Origin: CAZENU01 sp965222125
Lineage (GTDB): Bacteria; Chloroflexota; Dehalococcoidia; Lucifugimonadales; CAZENU01
Direction: 5' to 3'
Assembly: GCA_965222125.1 (NCBI GenBank)
Contig: CBDCTC010000005.1
Location: 682,001-746,000 of the forward strand
Length of the DNA: 64,000 nucleotides
Shown here: piece after piece, positions 58,864-64,000 of the stretch
Layout: each line of letters starts with the position of its first letter
Position numbering within the stretch: position 1 is the stretch's first letter
The notes under the pieces: generated by a model
The model's database searches: none
What the model was told of the DNA's origin: nothing
The model's input: the letters and a program-made list of their open reading frames with translations, nothing else
Program-made: the position numbers and the translations under genes

Positions 58864-59426
58864 CAGACCTCCATGACCTCGGCCACCTTCGCCTTGCCCA
58901 CCTCGTCCATGTTGTCGATATAGGCGTCGGTGAGCTCCTGGAGCTCCGTCTGCGCTCGCCTGGCCTCGTCCTGGGACAGCTCCTTGCTCTTCTGCATGTC
59001 CCTGAGCTGCGCCAAGACGTCGCGCCGGACGTTGCGCACCGCGACGTGGGCATCCTCGATCTTGCGGCCCACCAGGCGCACCAGCTCGCGGCGGCGCTCT
59101 TCGGTCAGTGTCGGGATATTGATCCTTATCACCGTGCCGTCGTTGTTGGGGACGAGTGCCAAGTCCGACTTCAGGATAGCCCGCTCTACGTCCGCCAGAG
59201 CCTGTTTGTCCCACGGCTGGATCATGAGCACCCGGGCCTCCGGAACGGAGATCGACGCGAGCTGGTTCAGCGGAGTGGGCGTCCCGTAGTAGTCGATCAG
59301 CAGGCCCTCCACCAACGCTGGACTGGCCCGTCCGGTCCTTATCGTATCCAACTCTCGCGAGAGGGCCGCGACCGACTTCTGCATGCGTGTGTCGCCATCG
59401 ACAAGTGGGTCTCGTTCGCTAGTCAT
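58863..59426 (-). CDS. frr: ribosome recycling factor
   Basis: A 187-residue RRF, usual length 185. TIRTGRASPALVEGLLIDYYGTPTPLNQLAS is the conserved opening; the rest is the coiled-coil arm (RRDVLAQLRDMQKSKELSQDEARRAQTELQELTD). ATG at 59426 is preceded by GGGAG at 8 bases; a TTG six bases earlier is too close. Confidence 0.95.
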   Translation of the reverse strand: MTSERDPLVDGDTRMQKSVAALSRELDTIRTGRASPALVEGLLIDYYGTPTPLNQLASISVPEARVLMIQPWDKQALADVERAILKSDLALVPNNDGTVIRINIPTLTEERRRELVRLVGRKIEDAHVAVRNVRRDVLAQLRDMQKSKELSQDEARRAQTELQELTDAYIDNMDEVGKAKVAEVMEV

Positions 59427-59482
59427 GTCCAAGACTCCCGATAGCCCTACTGCTTCACATCCACGAACGGCCTGCGACGCCC

Positions 59483-60223
59483 CTAGCCGGCGCGTGTCTC
59501 AGCTACCAGGGAGCCCAGCCGCTCTCCCTTCGTGATACGGAGAATACTGCCCGGCTCGAAGACGTTGAACACCACGATGGGCACCTGGTTTTCCATGCAC
59601 AGCGACAGCGCCGTGATGTCCATAACCGCGAGACGCCGGTCCATCACGTCCTGGTACGTGAGGAACTCCAGCTTCGACGCGTCCGGGTCGACGTTGGGGT
59701 CGGCCGCGTAGACACCGTCCACGTTGTGCTTCGCCATCAGCACGATCTTGGCGTCGACCTCGATCGCCCTCAGCGCGGCCGCGGTATCGGTAGTCACGTA
59801 GGGACTGCCTATGCCGGCGGCGAATATCACGATCAGTCCCTTGTTGAGGTGGTGGATGGCCCTGCGTCGGATGTACGGCTCAGCCACCGGATCGATGCGA
59901 ATCGCCGTCATCGCCCGGGTGTCGACGTTGCAGACCCTCTCCAGGGCGTCCTGGAGCGAGAGGGCGTTGATGATTGTGGCCAGCATCCCGGCATAGTCGG
60001 CGGTGGCGCGGTCCATGCCCTCGGACTCGGCCTCGACGCCTCTCCAGATATTGCCCCCGCCGACGACGACGCCCACCTGCACGCCGAGATCGTGGATACT
60101 CTTGATCTCGCGGGCCATGAACTCAACGGCCGCAGGATCGATACCGTAGTCCCGGTCTCCCTTGAAGGACTCCCCGCTTAGCTTCAGCAGGACGCGGCCG
60201 TACTTGGCCTCTCCAGCCGTCAC
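59483..60223 (-). CDS. pyrH: uridylate kinase
   Basis: A 246-residue UMP kinase (bacterial PyrH, GTP-activated amino-acid kinase fold). Opens KYGRVLLKLSGESFKGDRDYGI; VGVVVGGGNIWRG binds phosphate; the C-terminus has ENQVPIVVFNVFEPGSILRI. Start GTG at 60223. Four bases after tsf. Confidence 0.95.
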   Translation of the reverse strand: MTAGEAKYGRVLLKLSGESFKGDRDYGIDPAAVEFMAREIKSIHDLGVQVGVVVGGGNIWRGVEAESEGMDRATADYAGMLATIINALSLQDALERVCNVDTRAMTAIRIDPVAEPYIRRRAIHHLNKGLIVIFAAGIGSPYVTTDTAAALRAIEVDAKIVLMAKHNVDGVYAADPNVDPDASKLEFLTYQDVMDRRLAVMDITALSLCMENQVPIVVFNVFEPGSILRITKGERLGSLVAETRAG

Positions 60224-60227
60224 TGGC

Positions 60228-60731
60228 CTACTCTCCGATGGAGAACCGGGTGAACCTCTTGACTCTGATGTTCTCGCCCAGCTTTCCGACAGCTTCGTTG
60301 ACGATATCGACGACGGACACCGAGGCGTCCTTGATGAACGGCTGCTGTAGGAGACACACCTCTTCGGGGTCGTGGTCCTCGCCGTCGGGAACGTCCGAGC
60401 CGTCCACGAATCTTGGGGACATAGCCGCCACCTGCATGGCTATGTCGTGGGCGAGGCTGCGGAAGTCGGGCGTCCTGGCCACGAAATCGGTCTCGCAGTT
60501 CAGCTCTACGATGGCCCCGACCCTGCTGCCGCTGTGTATATAGGCGTCTACGATACCTTCGTCGGTGCTTCTGGACGCCTTCTTCGCCGCGGCCGCGGCG
60601 CCATGCTCCCGGAGGATCTCACGTGCCGGGCCGATATCGCCGTTCGACTTTTCCAGCGCTCGCTTGCAGTCCATGATGCCGGCCCCAGTCTCTTCGCGAA
60701 GGGCCTTGATCAATTCGATGTTATTCGACAA
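60228..60731 (-). CDS. tsf: elongation factor Ts, short form
   Basis: A 167-residue EF-Ts. IELIKALREETGAGIMDCKRAL is the UBA-like N-terminus; VELNCETDFVARTPDF is the core EF-Tu-contacting motif. It lacks the second subdomain and coiled coil of the E. coli protein (283 aa), as in Thermus and Chloroflexota. TTG start at 60731 with TTAGGAGA upstream. Confidence 0.93.
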   Translation of the reverse strand: MSNNIELIKALREETGAGIMDCKRALEKSNGDIGPAREILREHGAAAAAKKASRSTDEGIVDAYIHSGSRVGAIVELNCETDFVARTPDFRSLAHDIAMQVAAMSPRFVDGSDVPDGEDHDPEEVCLLQQPFIKDASVSVVDIVNEAVGKLGENIRVKRFTRFSIGE

Positions 60732-60763
60732 TGATTCTCCTAAGCGGTATCCCCGGCCGAAGG

Positions 60764-61684
60764 CTAAGCCGTGGTGGACTTGTCCGAAGCGCCGTCCCTG
60801 TTTGCCGGGCGCCTGGCGTTGGCCTGCATGGCCTGCTGCAGCTCGGCGGTAATCTTGGCGGTGATCTCAGGAGGAGGCTCGGCCTCCTCCACGTCGTCGG
60901 GGCCTCCGACCTCCTCGACGTCCTCGTCCAGGTCCAGGTCTCCGGACAACAAGGACTGCCTGCGGTTCACCCCGTCCATGAAGGCGTCCGCTATGCGCGA
61001 CGTGACGAGCCGTATCGCCCTAATCGCGTCGTCGTTGCCCGGAATCGGGTAGTCGATCAGCGTCGGGTCGCAGTCGGTGTCGACCAGGGCCACTACGGGC
61101 ACACCGACTCGGCGAGCCTCCGCAACGGCGATGCCCTCCTTTCCAACGTCGATGACGAAAAGTGCGCCGGGCAACTCGGTCATCTCTTTGATGCCGCCGA
61201 GGTATCGGTTCAGCTTGCCTAAGGCGTGGGTGAGTCTCAGGTTTTCCTTTTTCGGCAGGACATCAAGCGCACCCTTCTTCTGCCTCTCCTCGAGTTGGAC
61301 AAGGTAATCGATGCGGGTCTGGATCGTCTTGAAGTTCGTCAGCGTGCCGCCGAGCCACCTGGTGCTGACGTGAAAGGCGCCGCACCGCACCGCCTCATCC
61401 GCCACCGTGTCCTGCGCCTGCTTCTTCGTGCCGACCATCACGACCTGTTTGCCGTCGGCAGCCAACCCCTCTACGAATTCGGCGGCTCTTTCCAGGAAGT
61501 GGAGCGTCTGCTGAAGATCGATGATGTGGATCCCATTGCGATGGGCAAAGATGTACTGCCTCATCTTCGGGTTCCAGCGGCGTCTCTGGTGTCCGAAGTG
61601 TACCCCGGCCTCCAAGAGAGCCTTCATCGTTATGGCGACCCGCTCCGGCTCGACCCTTGTTGTTTCCTCGACCTGCTGAACCAT
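60764..61684 (-). CDS. rpsB: 30S ribosomal protein S2
   Basis: A 306-residue S2 with an acidic C-terminal extension (DLDEDVEEVGGPDDVEEAEPP) beyond the usual 240-260 residues. Core: MKALLEAGVHFGHQRRRWNPKM and the IPGNDDAIRAIRL segment. ATG at 61684 with AGGAAAG upstream. First gene of the minus-strand operon. Confidence 0.95.
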   Translation of the reverse strand: MVQQVEETTRVEPERVAITMKALLEAGVHFGHQRRRWNPKMRQYIFAHRNGIHIIDLQQTLHFLERAAEFVEGLAADGKQVVMVGTKKQAQDTVADEAVRCGAFHVSTRWLGGTLTNFKTIQTRIDYLVQLEERQKKGALDVLPKKENLRLTHALGKLNRYLGGIKEMTELPGALFVIDVGKEGIAVAEARRVGVPVVALVDTDCDPTLIDYPIPGNDDAIRAIRLVTSRIADAFMDGVNRRQSLLSGDLDLDEDVEEVGGPDDVEEAEPPPEITAKITAELQQAMQANARRPANRDGASDKSTTA

Positions 61685-61782
61685 AATATCTTTCCTGGGA
61701 GAGTCTGTCGGGGACCGTCGATCCCGCTGATTTCGCGGCTATACGGACGCAATCCGTACCGCTATTGTGTCGCAACCCCGAA

Positions 61783-61791
61783 AGTATATCA
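61783..61791 (-). promoter_or_regulatory. rpsB operon promoter (extended -10)
   Basis: Minus strand TGATATACT (TGn-TATACT), with a weak -35. Leader of about 90 bases to rpsB. Confidence 0.5.
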
Positions 61792-61950
61792 CACCGACTT
61801 CGCATCGGAAGAAACGGTCAGCGAAGGGCGGGGTGGCGCTTCCCGGGGGCGGTTCCGGAGCCTGCCCGCGTGATCAGGGGTTCGCTGGACGAGCAAGCCG
61901 CGGCCCATGGACAACGAAGGGGCCGGCGGGCAGCCTCGTTCGAATTGAAA

Positions 61951-61979
61951 TTGAAGCGGTACGCGACGTATGCTAGAAT
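61951..61979 (+). promoter_or_regulatory. rpsO promoter
   Basis: TTGAAG (61951-61956), 17-base spacer, TAGAAT (61974-61979). An overlapping alternative is TTGAAA-18-TATGCT (61945-61974). Confidence 0.55.
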
Positions 61980-62019
61980 CTTCGCATATTCACAGAGCGA
62001 AGGAACCCAAGCGAGACCA

Positions 62020-62289
62020 TTGGCCCTACAGAAAAGCGAGAAAGAGTCCGTAATCCAGGGGCATAGGACGCACGACAGCGACACCGGCTCGACCGAAGTC
62101 CAGGTCGCATTGCTGACGTCCCGCATCGAAGGATTGACCGAACATCTGAGAGTCCACAAGCACGACGAGGCGACTCGGCGCGGCCTATTTGGACTCGTAG
62201 GCAACCGTAGACGCCTTCTCCGGTACCTGAACAACCAGGATGTGGGCCGGTACCGTTCACTCATCGCCAAGCTTGGCCTCAGGAGATAG
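62020..62289 (+). CDS. rpsO: 30S ribosomal protein S15
   Basis: Eighty-nine residues, exactly the usual S15 length, from TTG 62020 (ALQKSEKESVIQGHRTHDSD). TGSTEVQVALLTSRI and RRLLRYLNNQDVGRY are the conserved parts. AAGGAA lies about 15 bases upstream, a long spacing. A longer frame back to 61765 is rejected because it crosses the promoter. The stop is the first base of the attenuator hairpin. Confidence 0.93.
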   Translation: MALQKSEKESVIQGHRTHDSDTGSTEVQVALLTSRIEGLTEHLRVHKHDEATRRGLFGLVGNRRRLLRYLNNQDVGRYRSLIAKLGLRR

Positions 62290-62314
62290 TCCCGAACTTT
62301 CGGGGCTATTTTTC
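62288..62314 (+). terminator. attenuator between rpsO and pnp
   Basis: Stem AGTCCCGA/TCGGGGCT with a 4-base loop followed by ATTTTTC. It would partly end transcription after rpsO; this arrangement, and PNPase control through such hairpins, is known from E. coli rpsO-pnp. Confidence 0.65.
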
Positions 62315-62353
62315 TTCCACGCGGTTCCCCGCAGGAGGTAATACCGGTTAGCT

Positions 62354-64000
62354 ATGTCTTCTTTTGAACGCCGCGTGGGCGATAACACGTTAACCATCGA
62401 GACCGGCCGGCTCGCGCAGCAGGCCAACGGCTCCGTCGTGGTCCGATACGGCGACTCCATGGTGCTGGTGACAGCGACCATGAGCACGCCGCGGCAGGGC
62501 ATTGACTTCTTTCCTTTGACGATCGACTTTGAAGAGCGCCTGTACGCGCGCGGCCGCATTCCCGGTGGATTTCCGCGGCGGGAGGGCCGCCCAACGACCG
62601 ACTCTGTCCTCACGATGCGGCTCACAGACCGCCCCCTGAGACCGCTCTTCCCGAAGGACTTCCGGAACGAAGTACAGATAATCACCACCCCCCTGTCCGC
62701 GGACCTGGAAAACCCCCTCGACATGATCTCGATCGTCGGAGCGTCCGCGGCGCTTTCGATTTCCGACATCCCGTTCAACGGCCCCATCGGCGCGACTCGC
62801 ATCGGCTACGTCGACGGCGAGTTCGTCGTCAACCCGACCTACCAGCAGTCCGAGGTAAGCGACCTCGACCTGGTCGTGGCCGGCTCGCGCGACGGCGTTC
62901 TGATGATGGAGGCCGGCGCCAACGAGGTGTCGGACGATTTGATCCTCGAGGCCATCGAGATGGCCCAACAGGTGAATCTCCAGCTCATCGCGCTCCAGGA
63001 CGAGATCGTCCAAGCCGGGGCAAAGCCGAAGGCCCAGTACGCGCCGCTCGGATACGCCAAAGAGCTCGATCCGTTGGTAGACAGGGCCGTCGCTGGCAAG
63101 CTCACCGATGCAATGTCCCCCGAAGGCGACAAGGCCGAACGCTCCGCCCGGATCGCCGCCCTGAAGAACGAGGTGATCGAGCAGGTCGCGGGAGAATACG
63201 ACGCCAAGGACGTCACTGAGGCGTTCGACACGTTCGTAGAGAAGGAGTTCCGGCGCCGGATCATCGAGCTTGGCGAGCGGCCCGACGGCCGCGGTCTCGA
63301 AGACATCCGCACGCTGACCTGCGAAACCGGAATCTCCCCCAGGGCGCACGGGACCGGGCTGTTCCAGCGTGGAGAGACCCAGGTCCTGGCCTTCACGACG
63401 CTCGGGTCCGTCGGCGACAAGCAGAAGATCGACAACATGACGCCGACAGAGTTCCGGCGATTCATGCTGCACTACAACTTCCCGCCGTTCAGCACCGGCG
63501 AGACGGGCAGAATGTTCACGGGGAGACGGGAGATAGGCCACGGCGCACTGGCAGAGCGCGCCATCACCGCGATGCTTCCCAGCGAGGAAGAGTTCCCGTA
63601 CACGATCCGCGTCGTCGCCGAATGCCTCAGCTCGAACGGCAGCACGTCTATGGCAAGCACGTGCGCGACCACGCTAGCCCTGATGGACGCCGGCGTGCCT
63701 CTCAAGAAGCCGGTGGCCGGAATTTCGGTCGGATTGGTCACCGACGACAGCGGCAGATTCGTAACGATGACCGACATCCAGGGCATGGAGGACCACTTCG
63801 GCGACATGGACTTCAAGGTCGCCGGCACCGCCGACGGCATCACGGCCATCCAGCTCGACATCAAGGTCCAGAGCATCGGCGGCGAGGTCATCAGGCAGAC
63901 GCTGGTGCAGGCGAAAGAGGCCCGGCTCGAGATCCTGGCGAAAATGGCCGATACGATCGCCGCGCCGCGCGAAGAGATGAGCCCGTACGCTCCGCGAATG
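62354..64000 (+). CDS. pnp: polynucleotide phosphorylase (5' part, runs off window)
   Basis: First 549 residues of a phosphorolytic 3'-5' exoribonuclease. Opening FERRVGDNTLTIETGRLAQQANGSVVVRYGDSMVLVTATMS belongs to RNase PH domain 1; FRRFMLHYNFPPFSTGETGR and the phosphate-binding SSNGSTSMASTCATTLALMDAG belong to domain 2. ATG at 62354 has CAGGAGG about 14 bases upstream. The KH and S1 domains lie beyond the window. Confidence 0.95.
   Translation, partial: MSSFERRVGDNTLTIETGRLAQQANGSVVVRYGDSMVLVTATMSTPRQGIDFFPLTIDFEERLYARGRIPGGFPRREGRPTTDSVLTMRLTDRPLRPLFPKDFRNEVQIITTPLSADLENPLDMISIVGASAALSISDIPFNGPIGATRIGYVDGEFVVNPTYQQSEVSDLDLVVAGSRDGVLMMEAGANEVSDDLILEAIEMAQQVNLQLIALQDEIVQAGAKPKAQYAPLGYAKELDPLVDRAVAGKLTDAMSPEGDKAERSARIAALKNEVIEQVAGEYDAKDVTEAFDTFVEKEFRRRIIELGERPDGRGLEDIRTLTCETGISPRAHGTGLFQRGETQVLAFTTLGSVGDKQKIDNMTPTEFRRFMLHYNFPPFSTGETGRMFTGRREIGHGALAERAITAMLPSEEEFPYTIRVVAECLSSNGSTSMASTCATTLALMDAGVPLKKPVAGISVGLVTDDSGRFVTMTDIQGMEDHFGDMDFKVAGTADGITAIQLDIKVQSIGGEVIRQTLVQAKEARLEILAKMADTIAAPREEMSPYAPRM

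Larger units (their letters stand above)
61685..62019. other. divergent promoter region rpsB / rpsO
   Basis: 335 bases with promoters in both directions (61783-61791 minus, 61951-61979 plus). An S2 operon autoregulatory structure was not recognised. Confidence 0.5.

Overview
The window is a GC-rich, gene-dense bacterial chromosome segment. Several traits point to a free-living Chloroflexota lineage of the Dehalococcoidia/SAR202 type: Thr-Pro-rich linkers in surface proteins, cadherin-like domains, a short EF-Ts, a complete-looking MEP isoprenoid set, and many oxidoreductases and D-amino-acid or peptide-scavenging genes. This assignment is inference; no rRNA gene is present to confirm it. No tRNA, rRNA or CRISPR array was recognised.

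Layout. 1-1.8 kb: a two-gene ATPase + DUF4276 (TOPRIM-like) cassette that looks like a phage-defence module. 1.9-6.7 kb: a SelA-like PLP enzyme, then a decayed secreted lipoprotein with a cadherin-like domain next to a metzincin-type protease. 6.7-11 kb: an endonuclease III-like glycosylase, a membrane cupredoxin and a molybdate ABC importer (modABC). 11.1-15.8 kb: a low-GC orphan gene, threonine synthase, a MoaD-like sulfur carrier, an SDR and a thioredoxin-reductase-like flavoprotein. 15.8-24.3 kb: a large methylase with a nuclease-like N-terminus, a sialidase-like protein, a tandem pair of D-threonine-aldolase-like paralogues, and a type II restriction-modification pair whose methylase promoter carries a 14-bp perfect palindrome. 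24.5-33 kb: a probably leaderless membrane protein, tsaD, an amidohydrolase, two FAD oxidoreductases, small membrane proteins and a dipeptidase. 33-38 kb: an IS30 relic, dxs, and an MMPL pseudogene joined end to end with a fragment of an MpaB/DUF2236 oxygenase. 38-45.7 kb: ispH, a phytanoyl-CoA dioxygenase relative, an accessory island (GT60-like glycosyltransferase, small membrane proteins, trypsin-like protease with PKD and Pro/Thr stalk, decayed aspartic protease) and an intact-looking IS5-type element. 45.7-51.8 kb: a Lon-N-domain protein, a PLP aminotransferase, a frameshifted AlaX, an L-2-hydroxyglutarate oxidase with a sugar-epimerase-like partner, and a sucrase/ferredoxin-like protein. 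51.8-64 kb: housekeeping genes on the minus strand read rpsB-tsf-pyrH-frr-uppS-cdsA-dxr-rseP-ispG-proS, with rpsO-pnp diverging on the plus strand (pnp runs off the window).

How the genes fit together. The MEP pathway is represented by dxs, dxr, ispG and ispH, with uppS and cdsA leading to envelope lipids. Three separate defence-like loci are spread through the first 25 kb. Several plus-strand promoters share one form, TTGACA-like, a 17-18 nt spacer, then TAnnnT, often close to the start codon. Gene decay is frequent (at least six loci with frameshifts or stops); some could be assembly error, but the MMPL/DUF2236 junction and the IS30 relic are structural and should be real.
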